A stretch of DNA of 64,000 nucleotides from a bacterium (GTDB lineage Bacteria; Myxococcota_A; Bradymonadia; UBA7976; UBA1532). The translations under genes and the position numbers were made by a program. A model generated the notes under the pieces. It was not told the DNA's origin, did no database searches, and saw nothing but the letters and a program-made list of their open reading frames with translations. Positions 26,128 to 34,839 of the stretch are shown here, one piece after another. The DNA is taken from assembly GCA_030426085.1 (NCBI GenBank), contig JAUHYW010000062.1, positions 1 to 64,000 of the forward strand. Reading direction: 5' to 3'. How positions within the stretch are numbered: the stretch's first letter is position 1; the number at the start of each line of letters is the position of its first letter.

Positions 26128-26158
26128 CGGCTGACCGGCCCAATCTGTGGGGGAGACC

Positions 26159-27415
26159 GTGGCCAGGCGCACCGTGCTCATCGCCGATCCCGACCCGGCC
26201 GCCGCCGAGCAGCTCGCCGACATGGTGCAGACGCTCGGGCTGCGGCCGGTGCGGGCCAAAGCCGCCAAGGAAGTCATCGCCCTGTGCCGCCACGGGGTCG
26301 ACTGCATGTTCATCGACATCAAGGCCCCGCCGCTCAAAGCGCCGTCGCTGCTGCCCGAGCTGCGCAAGCACAGCCAGATCCCGGTGGTGGTCGTCACCAC
26401 CGACGGCAGCAAGCAGGACGTCGTCTTCGCCATGCGCCACGGCTGCGTCGACTGGATCGACAAGCCGCTCGAAGAGGCCAAGGTGCGCAACGCGCTCAAG
26501 CGCATCGCCCGCGAGACCCGGCGGCAGGCGGCCGACGCTCAAGAGAAGACCGGCAACCAGACCCGGGGGCTCATCAAGGAGATCGTCGAGAAGATCCGGG
26601 ACGGCAACATCGCGCTGCCCGAGATGCCCAAGGTCGTCGACGAGCTGCGGGCGGTGCTCGCCGATCTGACCGTGGAGACCGAGGCGGTCATCAAGGTGCT
26701 CGAGAAGGACCCCTCGCTCGCCGCCCGCATGATCGCGACGGCCAACACCGCCGCCTACGGGGGCCGGGGGCGCATCACCGACCTCAACAGCGCGGTGACC
26801 CGGCTGGGCAACCGCACCATCGACAACCTGGTGCAGACCGCCGCCTTGCAAGGCATGTTCACGTTCCGCTCGCCGGCCTTCAAGCAGGTGTTCCGCGACA
26901 TGTGGAAGGCGCAGTTCATGAGCGCCTGCCTGTGCCGGGACGTGGCCCGGGAGTGCGAGGTCGGCGACCCCGACGAGATGTACCTGCTCGGGCTGATGCA
27001 CAACATCGGCGAGCTGTTCCTGCTGCGGGTCTTCGGCGAGCTGTTCCAGCGGCACAACAACCAGGTCCTGTCGATGAACGACGTGCTCGGGGTCATCCGC
27101 GAGTGGCACTGCGTCTTCGGCGAGGGGCTGATGAAGAAGTGGGACATGGGCGACACGTTCATGACCATCGCCCGCCGGCACCACGACATGGAGGCCTACC
27201 GGGGCGACGACCTCGACCCGCAGGTGGTCAAGCTGATGCACGTCGTCAACCTCGGCGACCAGCTCACCGAGGTGGCCGGGGTGACCTACTACGCCAAGGC
27301 GCTGCCCGGGCCCTCGATCCAGGACAGCTACGACGCCATCGGCTGCCCGATGGACAAGCGGGATACGCTGCGCATCCGGGCCGAGGAGATGCGGGACGAG
27401 CTGCGCAACGCGTAG
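26159..27415 (+). CDS. Response regulator with HDOD output domain
   Basis: 418 residues from GTG 26159, preferred because GGGGGAGACC precedes it; GTG 26147 would add four residues. Residues 1-~120 are a receiver domain with the acidic pair (IADPDP), a plausible phospho-acceptor Asp in FIDIKAP, Thr in VVTTDG and Lys in WIDKPLE, so it should be phosphorylatable. Residues ~150-350 are an HDOD domain (LPEMPKVVDELRAVL, TANTAAYGGRGRITDLNSAV, MHNIGELFL). HDOD is an HD-like fold that usually lacks hydrolase residues and serves in signalling. No cognate histidine kinase is nearby. A long inverted repeat lies directly after the stop. Confidence 0.9.
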   Translation: MARRTVLIADPDPAAAEQLADMVQTLGLRPVRAKAAKEVIALCRHGVDCMFIDIKAPPLKAPSLLPELRKHSQIPVVVVTTDGSKQDVVFAMRHGCVDWIDKPLEEAKVRNALKRIARETRRQAADAQEKTGNQTRGLIKEIVEKIRDGNIALPEMPKVVDELRAVLADLTVETEAVIKVLEKDPSLAARMIATANTAAYGGRGRITDLNSAVTRLGNRTIDNLVQTAALQGMFTFRSPAFKQVFRDMWKAQFMSACLCRDVARECEVGDPDEMYLLGLMHNIGELFLLRVFGELFQRHNNQVLSMNDVLGVIREWHCVFGEGLMKKWDMGDTFMTIARRHHDMEAYRGDDLDPQVVKLMHVVNLGDQLTEVAGVTYYAKALPGPSIQDSYDAIGCPMDKRDTLRIRAEEMRDELRNA

Positions 27416-27420
27416 GGTCT

Positions 27421-27463
27421 GGCAAGAACAACTCGCGGCCGCAGCCCCGAGTCGATTCTTGCC
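27421..27463 (+). terminator. Long interrupted stem-loop after the REC-HDOD gene
   Basis: Outer arms GGCAAGAA (27421-27428) and TTCTTGCC (27456-27463), inner arms ACTCG (27431-27435) and CGAGT (27448-27452). It starts 5 bp after the stop codon. No U-tract follows, so it may stabilise the 3' end or cause partial termination before the next gene. Confidence 0.45.
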
Positions 27464-27534
27464 GACGCCGGGCGGGGCGACGTCCCCCGCCCGTGGGACA
27501 TCTCACCGACGCCCCGTCGACCCCCGAGGTGTCC

Positions 27535-28437
27535 ATGCTCGCCCGCTGCATTCCGATCGCGCTCGCCCTCACGTTCACCCTGCCCGCGACGGCCGCGGCC
27601 GACGCCGACGCCGACGCCTTCTGGTCCCACTGGTCCGACGGCCGGGCCGAGCTGAGCGGCTATCACCTGATCCAGCCGCGCTACGGCGAGCCGCGCGAGG
27701 GGCACGCGGTGCTGGTCTTCGTCACCGAGCCGTTCTCCCGGTCGAAGGCGGTCAAGGTCGACCGCTACGATCGAAGCAACCCGGACCACTTCACCGCGCT
27801 CAAGCTCAACCACGCGCGGTACTTCCAGACGGGCGTCTACCCCTACAGCCTGATGACCAGCGTCTTCGTCGACCCGGCGAAGGGCTTCGCCCCGGTCAAG
27901 GCCAGCTTCAGCGGGCAGGAGTGGTGCGGGCACGTCTACGAGGAGGCGATCGTCGGCAGCGGCGGGGTCGACGTGCAGATCCACAGCTACTTCGAAGGGG
28001 AGACCGACCGCCGCGCGGTGCCGGTCGCGATGCTGGAGGACGCGGTCTTCATCACCGCCCGAGGCCTGATGAGCGGGGGGCCCGGCGCGGCGCCGACCGG
28101 CCCGGCCGAGCTGCTGCCCTCGGCGCTGTTCCGCCGGCTGAAGCACCGCCCGGCGGCGCCGATGAAGACGACCTTCGCCTGGAGCGGGCCCACCACGGCG
28201 ACGGTGCCCGCCGGGCGGTTCGCGGTGCGCACGCTGAGCTGGGATCGGGCGGGCACGCAGTGCGCGCTGGACGTGGAGGTCGCCCCGCCGCACCGCATCA
28301 TCGGCTGGCGCTGCGCCGACGGCGAGAAGGCCGCGCTGACCGGCTCGATGCGCAGTCCCTACTGGCGGCAGAACGGCAACCGGGACGCGCAGCTCCGGGC
28401 GAAGCTGGGCATCCCGGTCTCGACCACCGGGCAGTAG
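27535..28437 (+). CDS. Secreted protein of unknown function
   Basis: 300 residues, ATG followed by a signal peptide (LARCIPIALALTFTLPATAA) and a short Asp-Ala repeat (DADADAF). The mature protein is a compact beta-rich domain with conserved-looking segments (SGYHLIQPRYGEPREGHAVL, KLNHARYFQTGVYPYSLMTS, QEWCGHVYEE) and a C-terminal lobe with two Cys. It ends in a Trp-containing basic segment. I do not recognise a named family or catalytic motif. It lies 119 bp after the REC-HDOD gene, past the stem-loop, and is convergent with the ribonuclease D gene. An envelope or periplasmic protein is all that can be supported. Confidence 0.72.
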   Translation: MLARCIPIALALTFTLPATAAADADADAFWSHWSDGRAELSGYHLIQPRYGEPREGHAVLVFVTEPFSRSKAVKVDRYDRSNPDHFTALKLNHARYFQTGVYPYSLMTSVFVDPAKGFAPVKASFSGQEWCGHVYEEAIVGSGGVDVQIHSYFEGETDRRAVPVAMLEDAVFITARGLMSGGPGAAPTGPAELLPSALFRRLKHRPAAPMKTTFAWSGPTTATVPAGRFAVRTLSWDRAGTQCALDVEVAPPHRIIGWRCADGEKAALTGSMRSPYWRQNGNRDAQLRAKLGIPVSTTGQ

Positions 28438-28443
28438 GCGTCT

Positions 28444-28457
28444 CCGCTCGGCAGCGG
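28444..28457. terminator. Short hairpin between convergent genes
   Basis: Arms CCGCT (28444-28448) and AGCGG (28453-28457) with a 4-nt loop, in the 22-bp gap between the secreted-protein gene and ribonuclease D. It may act in both directions; no U-tract is present. Confidence 0.25.
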
Positions 28458-28459
28458 GC

Positions 28460-29578
28460 TCAGCCGGCGAGGCCCACCGACTTGCAGAACGCCTGCCACG
28501 GCGCGCGCAGCATCGTGCGCCAGCCGCCGAACACGTTCTCGGCGGCGGCGAAGTCGGCGCCCTCGGCGATCGACGCCCGGAGTTGGCGGGCGAGCCAGCC
28601 GGGGAAGGCCAGCTCGGGCGCGATGCGGGTCGCCGCGCAGACATCGGCCCGGGCGCACTGCAAGAGCGCGTCGCGGTACATGTCGTCGAAGCTGGCGTAG
28701 GGGGTCGGCGCGCTGGCGGCGGGGGTGTCCTCGACGTCGGCGATCGCGGCCTGCATCGCCTCGACGAACGCCTTGCCCTCCTTGTCGGCGAAGCGCCGGG
28801 GCACGCCCTTGATGCCGCGCAGGGCGGTCTTGGTCTCGGGCAGCCGGCCGGCGATCGAGAAGAGCACCTTCTTGTTCGGCGCCCGGTCGGCGTCCTCGCC
28901 CTCGAGGCCGTTGTACCAGTCGACCATCCACTTCAGCGCCGCCCGCTGGCGGCCGCCGAGCTGCCACAGGTTGCGGTAGGCCCCGGTGGTCAGCGGGGGG
29001 GTCGGCTCGGACGGCGGGTCGAGCGCCTCGGCGGAGACGGTGTGCACCAGCGGCAGCCGGTCGAGCGCGGTGAGCGGCTCGGCGAGCTTCTCGTACAGCG
29101 CCGGCAGGTGCTCGACGTCGGCCGCGGCGTAGGCCAGATGCGCCTCGGAGAGCGGGCGCTTCGTCCAGTCGTCGGTCTGCAACCCCTTCTCCGGGGTGAT
29201 GCCGAGCAGCGTCGCCTCGAGGTAGGCCAGCGAGACCTGATGCTCGGGGCTCTGCAGGGCCCAGGCGACCTGGGTGTCGAAGAGCTTGGGCTTGTAGCGC
29301 AGCCCCAAAGCCTCCATCAGCAGCTCGACGTCCTGCCGGCCGGCGTGCATGACCCACTCGACCCGCTTGCGCCCGAGCACCTTCTTGAGCGGGCGCAGGT
29401 CGTCGAGCGCGATGGCGTCGATCAGGTAGACCTCGGTGTCCGCGGCGCAGATCTGGACCAGGCACAGCGAGGTGCCCGACCGGTTGGACTCGAACTCGGT
29501 GTCGACGAACACCCGGTCGTGCCCGTGCAGGTCGTCGGCCGCCGCCTCGAGGGCGTCGGCCGTCTCGATGAACTTCAT
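28460..29578 (-). CDS. rnd: Ribonuclease D-like 3'-5' exoribonuclease
   Basis: 372 residues. The DEDDy exonuclease motifs are present: VFVDTEFES (Exo I), MHAGRQDVELL (Exo II) and YAAADVEHL (Exo III, with the Tyr). The C-terminal part, including NLWQLGGRQRAALKWMVDWY, fits an HRDC-like nucleic-acid-binding region. RNase D trims tRNA 3' ends and other small RNAs in the cytoplasm. The start ATG overlaps the hemB stop by one base (TGATG on the minus strand), so it is the second gene of a hemB-rnd operon, a pairing with no obvious functional reason. The length is typical. Confidence 0.93.
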   Translation of the reverse strand: MKFIETADALEAAADDLHGHDRVFVDTEFESNRSGTSLCLVQICAADTEVYLIDAIALDDLRPLKKVLGRKRVEWVMHAGRQDVELLMEALGLRYKPKLFDTQVAWALQSPEHQVSLAYLEATLLGITPEKGLQTDDWTKRPLSEAHLAYAAADVEHLPALYEKLAEPLTALDRLPLVHTVSAEALDPPSEPTPPLTTGAYRNLWQLGGRQRAALKWMVDWYNGLEGEDADRAPNKKVLFSIAGRLPETKTALRGIKGVPRRFADKEGKAFVEAMQAAIADVEDTPAASAPTPYASFDDMYRDALLQCARADVCAATRIAPELAFPGWLARQLRASIAEGADFAAAENVFGGWRTMLRAPWQAFCKSVGLAG

Positions 29579-30564
29579 CAGTGGTTCTCTTTCAGCCAGC
29601 GCGCCGCGCGGCGCGCGAAATAGGTGAGGATGACGTCGGCCCCGGCCCGGCGGATGCCGAGCAGGCTCTCGAGCACCGCCTTCTTCTCGTCGAGCCAGCC
29701 GTTCTGGGCGGCGGCTGCGAGCATGGCGTACTCCCCGCTGACCTGGTAGGCGGCGACCGGCAGGGCGGTCGACTCGCGCACGAGGCGGATGACGTCGAGG
29801 AACGGACCGGCCGGCTTGACCATGAGCATGTCGGCGCCCTCGCTCTCGTCGAGGGCCACCTCGCGCAGCGCCTCGCGGGCGTTGGCCGGATCCATCTGGT
29901 AGGTCTTCTTGTCGCCGAAGCGGGGCGCCGAGTCGAGGGCGTCCCGGAACGGCCCGTAGAACGCCGAGGCGTACTTGGCGGTGTAGGCCATCAGCTGGAC
30001 CTCGGTGAACCCGGCCCCGTCGAGCCCGGCCCGGATGGCGCCGATGCGCCCGTCCATCATGTCGGACGGGGCGATGATGTCGGCCCCCGCCTCGGCCTGA
30101 CACAGCGCCTGCTGCACCAGCACCGCGACCGTCTCGTCGTTGAGGATGCGCCCCTCGGGGGAGACGATGCCGTCGTGCCCGTCCGACGAGTAGGGGTCGA
30201 GCGCCACGTCGGTGACCACCACCAGATCGGGCCACTCGGCTTTGAGCCGGCGGATGGCCCGGGGCACGAGGCCCTGGGGGTTGTGGCTCTCCTCGCCGGT
30301 GGACGACTTGAGCGCCTCCTCGACGGCGGGGAAGAGCACGACCGCGCCCACCCCGTCTCCCCGGGCCCCCTCGACCTCGCGCATCAGCGCGTCGAGGCCG
30401 AGCCGGGCGCAGCCGGGCATCGACCCGATGGGCTGCCGGCCTTTGCCGGCGTGGATGAACAGCGGGTAGATGAAGTGCTCCGGCCCCAGCCGGGTCTCGC
30501 GCATCATGTCGCGGGTCCACCGGTTGCGGCGGTTGCGACGCGGCCGTTCGATCAGGTCGAGCAT
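29578..30564 (-). CDS. hemB: Delta-aminolevulinic acid dehydratase (porphobilinogen synthase)
   Basis: 328 residues, normal length. It joins two aminolevulinate molecules into porphobilinogen in heme and corrin synthesis. Both active-site lysines are visible, in AYTAKYASAFYGPF and in the Schiff-base motif LMVKPAGPFLDVI. The metal loop reads DVALDPYSSDGHDG, i.e. the Asp-type rather than the Cys-rich zinc type, so a Mg2+/monovalent-cation enzyme is expected. The ATG is preceded by GAGGTGAGAG. A good promoter lies at 30612-30640, and the gene is divergent from a Fur-family regulator, which suggests metal- or heme-linked control. Confidence 0.97.
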   Translation of the reverse strand: MLDLIERPRRNRRNRWTRDMMRETRLGPEHFIYPLFIHAGKGRQPIGSMPGCARLGLDALMREVEGARGDGVGAVVLFPAVEEALKSSTGEESHNPQGLVPRAIRRLKAEWPDLVVVTDVALDPYSSDGHDGIVSPEGRILNDETVAVLVQQALCQAEAGADIIAPSDMMDGRIGAIRAGLDGAGFTEVQLMAYTAKYASAFYGPFRDALDSAPRFGDKKTYQMDPANAREALREVALDESEGADMLMVKPAGPFLDVIRLVRESTALPVAAYQVSGEYAMLAAAAQNGWLDEKKAVLESLLGIRRAGADVILTYFARRAARWLKENH

Positions 30565-30581
30565 CTCTCACCTCGGGAGGC

Positions 30582-30631
30582 GCGGTGCCACATCGGCGGC
30601 ACGGTGCCCCCCTTATGGACGGTGGCACCGC
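30582..30631. promoter_or_regulatory. Inverted repeat in the hemB-fur divergent region
   Basis: Perfect 9-bp arms GCGGTGCCA (30582-30590) and TGGCACCGC (30623-30631). One arm lies inside the spacer of the hemB promoter and the other just past its predicted start, an arrangement expected for a repressor site. An extra half-like ACGGTGCC lies at 30601-30608. Confidence 0.45.
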
Positions 30632-30640
30632 AGATGTAAA
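30612..30640 (-). promoter_or_regulatory. Predicted hemB promoter
   Basis: Read on the minus strand: TTTACA (30640-30635), 17-bp spacer, CATAAG (30617-30612). The -35 matches 5/6 and the -10 4/6. The predicted leader is about 40 nt. Confidence 0.6.
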
Positions 30641-30642
30641 GC

Positions 30643-30678
30643 CGGGGCCGCTTTACCACCCGGGGCCGCTGTGCTACC
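30643..30678 (+). repeat. Two 18-bp tandem repeats upstream of the Fur-family gene
   Basis: Units at 30643-30660 and 30661-30678 share CGGGGCCGCT and end in similar TACCACC/CTACC tails (14 of 18 positions equal). They end 30 bp before the start codon, a fit for a regulator-binding site or for autoregulation. Confidence 0.4.
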
Positions 30679-30708
30679 CCACTGACATCCACCGGAGGTC
30701 GCGCCCGC

Positions 30709-31215
30709 ATGCTCGAGGTCGAAGACGCGCTGAGCACCCTCAAGACCTGGCTGAGCGAGAACAACCTCAAATACACCCACCAGCGCAAGCTGATCACCGA
30801 GGTGTTCTTCGACCCGGCCCACCGCGAGACCCACCCCAGCGTCGAGGAGCTGTTCATGCGGGTCCGCGAGCGCGACTCGCGGGTGGGCTACGCGACGGTC
30901 TACCGCACGCTCAAGATCCTGACCGACTGCGGACTGGCCAACCCCAACCGCCTCGGCGACAATCAGACCCGGTACGAGCCGGAGGTCCCCGGCGAGCATC
31001 ACGACCATCTGGTGTGCTCCGAGTGCGGCGCGGTATTCGAGTTCGAAGAAGACGAGATCGAGCGCCTGCAACGGGAGGTCGCCCGCCGCTTCGGCTTCAC
31101 CCTCGACGACCACAAGATGGTGCTCTACGGCAGCCCGGGCGAGACCTGCGCCCTCGAACACTGTCAGCGGGGCGGGGCCGGCTCGCCGCACGCGACGACC
31201 ATCGAGCTGGATTGA
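30709..31215 (+). CDS. Fur-family metal/peroxide-responsive transcriptional regulator
   Basis: 168 residues, ATG with GGAGGTCGCG upstream. An N-terminal winged helix (KYTHQRKLITEVFF, VGYATVYRTLKILTDCGLA) is followed by the family's metal site HHDHLVCSECG (His97/98/100, Cys103/106) and a second Cys pair (Cys147, Cys152), the structural zinc site of Fur/PerR proteins. It may be Fur, PerR or Zur; the sequence alone does not decide. It is somewhat long at the C-terminus. It is divergent from hemB across a region with an inverted repeat and tandem repeats, so both genes may be its targets. The ppx/gppA gene follows 19 bp later. Confidence 0.93.
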   Translation: MLEVEDALSTLKTWLSENNLKYTHQRKLITEVFFDPAHRETHPSVEELFMRVRERDSRVGYATVYRTLKILTDCGLANPNRLGDNQTRYEPEVPGEHHDHLVCSECGAVFEFEEDEIERLQREVARRFGFTLDDHKMVLYGSPGETCALEHCQRGGAGSPHATTIELD

Positions 31216-31234
31216 GCCGCCTCGGGGGCCGGCC

Positions 31235-32188
31235 ATGAGCCGTCCGGTCGCCGCCATCGACGTGGGCAGCAACTCGGTGCAGCTCACCCTGGCCCGGGTC
31301 GAGGGCGACCGGGTGCTGATCATCGACCGGCTCAAGAACCCCGCCCGCCTCGGCGACGCCGTCGGCCCCGACGGCCGGCTCGACCCGACCGCCGTCGACC
31401 GCCTGCTCGACACCTTCCGCGCCTTCCGCCGCCGCATCGACGCCCACGACGCCCTCGTGCGGGCCACCGGCACCGCCGCGCTGCGCGCCGCCCGGGACGC
31501 CGACGCCTTCGTCGCCCGGGTGCGGGCCGAGACCGGCATCCACATCGAGCGCATCTCGGGGGGCGAGGAGGGCCGGCTGGTGCTCATCGGCGTGCTGCAC
31601 GGCCTGCCCCGGCTGCGGGCGGGGCGCCCGCTGTGCGTCGACGTGGGCGGGGGCAGCGCCGAGCTGATCACGGGGCGCGAGGGGCGGGTCGCCGCGGTCG
31701 CCAGCCTGCCCCTGGGCTCGCTGGTCGTCTGCCGCCGCTGGCTGGGGCCCGATCCGATCAGCCGGGGCACCGTGCGCCGGGCCCGGCGACAGCTCGCGCG
31801 CCGGCTGGCGGCCCGGGCGGAGGACGTGGCCCGGCTGGGCTTCACCGACGCGGTGGCCACCGGCGGCTCGATCCAGCGCATCGCCCGCATCGCCGCCGCG
31901 CTGGACGGCCGGCGCTCGATCTCGGTGCACGGCCACCGCCTCGACCGGGCCCGGCTGCGGGCGGTGATCGACCGCCTCGCCCGGGCGCCCGACGGCGAGG
32001 CCCGGCGGGCGATCCCGGGCATGGATCCCGAGCGGGCCGACACCCTGCTCGGGGGGGCGCTGGTCTTCGACGTGCTCGGCGAGCGGCTGGGCATCGACCG
32101 CTGGACGGTGTCGATGGAGGCCCTGCGCACCGGCCTGATCCTCGACACCGCCGCCCGGGGGGACGCGGGCGACGCCGACCCCGGCTGA
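31235..32188 (+). CDS. Exopolyphosphatase / guanosine pentaphosphate phosphohydrolase family protein
   Basis: 317 residues, the short single-lobe-pair form of the Ppx/GppA family (ASKHA fold). Visible motifs are the phosphate-1 loop AAIDVGSNSVQLTLARV, RATGTAALRAARD, the catalytic ISGGEEGRLVLIGV, phosphate-2 CVDVGGGSAELITG, and an adenosine-type end (FTDAVATGGSIQRIA). It would hydrolyse polyphosphate or pppGpp in the cytoplasm. The C-terminal HD-like domain of the long Ppx proteins is missing, as is common in many bacteria. It lies 19 bp after the Fur-family gene and likely shares its transcript. Confidence 0.92.
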   Translation: MSRPVAAIDVGSNSVQLTLARVEGDRVLIIDRLKNPARLGDAVGPDGRLDPTAVDRLLDTFRAFRRRIDAHDALVRATGTAALRAARDADAFVARVRAETGIHIERISGGEEGRLVLIGVLHGLPRLRAGRPLCVDVGGGSAELITGREGRVAAVASLPLGSLVVCRRWLGPDPISRGTVRRARRQLARRLAARAEDVARLGFTDAVATGGSIQRIARIAAALDGRRSISVHGHRLDRARLRAVIDRLARAPDGEARRAIPGMDPERADTLLGGALVFDVLGERLGIDRWTVSMEALRTGLILDTAARGDAGDADPG

Positions 32189-32279
32189 GGCGGCGACGTC
32201 ACATCCGGCGGTCGATCGCGTAGGATCGGGCGAGAGGCGAAGGCGAGACGCGAGACGACATGCCTTGGGAGGGGGATTC

Positions 32280-34661
32280 ATGGGCCCGATCGCGCGCTAC
32301 ACCCGCTGGCTGCACACCGGCTGGCCGGCCGGCACGGTGGAGAAGCTGCCCGAGACCGACGAGGACGGCCGGACCAACGTGCCCGGGGTCCGGGTCGTCG
32401 GCGACCTCACCGGCATCCCGCTGCTCAAGTTCTCGGCCGACTCGGGGGCGAAGGCGGTCCAGCAGATCGTCGCCGAGGCCGACTTCCAGAAGGCCCGCGA
32501 GGGCCGGGCCGACGACGTCTACGACATCGCGATCGTGGGCAGCGGGGTCTCGGGCAGCGCGGCGGCGATCGAGGCGAAGAAGAGCGGGCTGAAGTTCGTG
32601 CTCTACGAGGCGGCGGAGTCGTTCTCGACGATCAAGAACTTCCCCAAGGGCAAGCCGATCTACACCTACCCCACCGACATGGTGCCGGCGGGCGACTTGC
32701 AGTTCCACCACGAGGTCAAGGAGCCGCTCGTCGCCGACCTCGACCGCCAGGTCGAAGAGGCGGGCATCACCCCGACGAAGGCCCGCATCGCCCAGGTCGA
32801 GCGCAAGGGCGGGCTCTTCCACCTGGTGCACGGGGCGAAGCGCGGCGCCGAGCCCGAGATCACCCAGGCCCTGCGGGTGATCGTGGGCATCGGCCGCTCG
32901 GGCAACTTCCGCAAGCTGGGGGTGCCCGGCGAGACGCTGGACAAGGTCTACAACCGGCTGCACGACCCCCAGGAGTTCGCCCACCGGGACGTGCTCGTCG
33001 TCGGCGGCGGCGACTCGGCGATGGAGGCGGCCATCGCCCTGTGCGCCTGCGGGGCCGACGTCACCCTGAGCTACCGCAAGCCCGAGTTCAGCCGCCCCAA
33101 GCCGGAGAACATCGCCAAGCTGCGCGAGCTGGCGGCCAACCCGGGGGCCGAGACCGAGGTCGAGCAGCCCACCAGCGAGCGGGTCACCACCGGCATCAGC
33201 ACCCAGATGCTGCCCAAGCCGCGCACCGGCGGCACCCTGCGCATCGAGATGGCCAGCAACGTCAAGGCCATCGAAGAGGACGCGGTCGTGCTGAAGCTGC
33301 ACGACGGCAGCGAAGAGCGCATCGCCAACGACGTGGTGTTTCCGATGATCGGGCGGGAGCCGCCGCTCGACTTCTTCCGCCGCTCGGGCATCCGCATCAC
33401 CGGCGAGTGGAGCCCGGCGCAGTGGCTGGGGCTGATCGCGTTCTTCTCGTTCTGCGTCTTCGTCTACCACTGGAAGAGCTATTACTGGTTCCCGACGGAG
33501 AGCCTGAACCCGGCCAACTGGATCGAAGGCATCCGGGGCTGGTTCGGGGACGCGGCCCAGGCCAAGGACAGCCTGATCTACACCGTGCTCGCCTCGGCGA
33601 AGGGGCCGAGCTTCTACTACACCCTGCTCTACAGCTCGGCGATCCTGTTCTTCGGGCTGCGCCGCATCCAGCGGCGCAAGACGCCCTACGTCAAATTGCA
33701 GACGTGGACCCTGATCGCGATGCAGTGGCTGCCGCTGTTCATCCTGCCCGAGATCATCCTGCCGTGGATGGGGCGCAACGGCCTCTTCACCGACGGCGCC
33801 GCGCTGACCCCGATCGCCGACGCGCTCTTCGAACGCTACGACACGGTCGGCGAGGAGCGGGCCTACTGGCGGGCCTACGGCTTCATCCTGGCGTGGCCCC
33901 TGATGGTCTACAACTGGTTCACCGACCAGCCCATCTGGGGCTGGCTGATCCTGGGCGGGGTGCAGACCTTCGTGATCATCCCGCTGCTCATCCGACGGTG
34001 GGGCAAGGGGGCCTACTGCGGCTGGCTGTGCTCGTGCGGCGCGCTGGCCGAGACGATGGGCGACGCCCACCGGCACAAGATGCCCCACGGGCCGAAGTGG
34101 AACCGGCTGAACATGCTGGGGCAGGTGGTGCTGGCGACGGCGTTCGTCTTCCTCGGGCTGCGCATCGTGGGCTGGATCTGGCCCGAGGGCTACGTGGGGC
34201 AGCACTTCAACGACTGGCTCAGCGGCGGCTCGGCGCTGAGCTACAAGTGGGCGGTCGACATCGCGCTGGCGGGCTTTCTGGGCGTCGGCTTCTACTTCCA
34301 CTTCTCGGGCCGGGTCTGGTGCCGCTTCGCCTGCCCGCTCGCCGCGCTGATGCACATCTACGCCCGGTTCTCGAAGTTCCGGATCTTCCCCGACAAGAAG
34401 AAGTGCATCTCGTGCAACGTGTGCACATCGGTCTGCCACCAGGGCATCGACATCATGAACTTCGCCAACAAGGGGCTGCCGATGGAGGATCCCGAGTGCG
34501 TGCGCTGCTCGGCCTGCGTGCAGAGCTGCCCCACCGGGGTGCTGAAGTTCGGCCGCTTCGGCAAGGACGGGGTGATCGTCTTCGACCGGATCCCGGCCTC
34601 GCTGGTGCAGCTCTCCGAGCAGATCGACCGCGAGCGCAACCGGCTGCGCACCGACGCCTGA
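32280..34661 (+). CDS. FAD/NAD(P)-reductase fused to a NapH/FixG-like membrane polyferredoxin
   Basis: 793 residues from ATG 32280 (TTGGGAGGGGG upstream; a TTG at 32265 is in frame but sits inside that site). Residues ~80-370 are a two-dinucleotide-fold flavoprotein: FAD loop [13 protein letters not shown] (~83) and NAD(P) loop [14 protein letters not shown] (~240). It resembles thioredoxin-reductase relatives, but no CxxC redox pair is seen. Residues ~385-700 hold about six membrane helices with the NapH/NosR-type Cys motifs CGWLCSCG (~579) and [10 protein letters not shown] (~680). Two [4Fe-4S] motifs follow ([11 protein letters not shown] ~708; [12 protein letters not shown] ~739). It could pass electrons from NAD(P)H through FAD and Fe-S centres across or into the membrane. 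The acceptor is unknown. Confidence 0.9.
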   Translation: MGPIARYTRWLHTGWPAGTVEKLPETDEDGRTNVPGVRVVGDLTGIPLLKFSADSGAKAVQQIVAEADFQKAREGRADDVYDIAIVGSGVSGSAAAIEAKKSGLKFVLYEAAESFSTIKNFPKGKPIYTYPTDMVPAGDLQFHHEVKEPLVADLDRQVEEAGITPTKARIAQVERKGGLFHLVHGAKRGAEPEITQALRVIVGIGRSGNFRKLGVPGETLDKVYNRLHDPQEFAHRDVLVVGGGDSAMEAAIALCACGADVTLSYRKPEFSRPKPENIAKLRELAANPGAETEVEQPTSERVTTGISTQMLPKPRTGGTLRIEMASNVKAIEEDAVVLKLHDGSEERIANDVVFPMIGREPPLDFFRRSGIRITGEWSPAQWLGLIAFFSFCVFVYHWKSYYWFPTESLNPANWIEGIRGWFGDAAQAKDSLIYTVLASAKGPSFYYTLLYSSAILFFGLRRIQRRKTPYVKLQTWTLIAMQWLPLFILPEIILPWMGRNGLFTDGAALTPIADALFERYDTVGEERAYWRAYGFILAWPLMVYNWFTDQPIWGWLILGGVQTFVIIPLLIRRWGKGAYCGWLCSCGALAETMGDAHRHKMPHGPKWNRLNMLGQVVLATAFVFLGLRIVGWIWPEGYVGQHFNDWLSGGSALSYKWAVDIALAGFLGVGFYFHFSGRVWCRFACPLAALMHIYARFSKFRIFPDKKKCISCNVCTSVCHQGIDIMNFANKGLPMEDPECVRCSACVQSCPTGVLKFGRFGKDGVIVFDRIPASLVQLSEQIDRERNRLRTDA

Positions 34662-34679
34662 AGCCCTGCTGCCGCCCGG

Positions 34680-34709
34680 CTGGCACGGCTCCTCCCATTA
34701 CGCTATAAG
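34680..34709 (+). promoter_or_regulatory. Predicted panB promoter
   Basis: CTGGCA (34680-34685), 18-bp spacer, TATAAG (34704-34709), in the 178-bp gap before panB. This is the best -10 in an otherwise very GC-rich gap. The leader would be about 125 nt. Confidence 0.5.
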
Positions 34710-34839
34710 GCCGCAGCCCCGCTCGCAGGCGGCGCGCCCACCCGACCGTCGGGGGGTGCAGCCGCGCGTCGACGCCGGGCCCGCCCATACCCCCAACCCC
34801 AACGCCTGGAGCGCGCGACGCCCGGGACGAGAGGGACCG

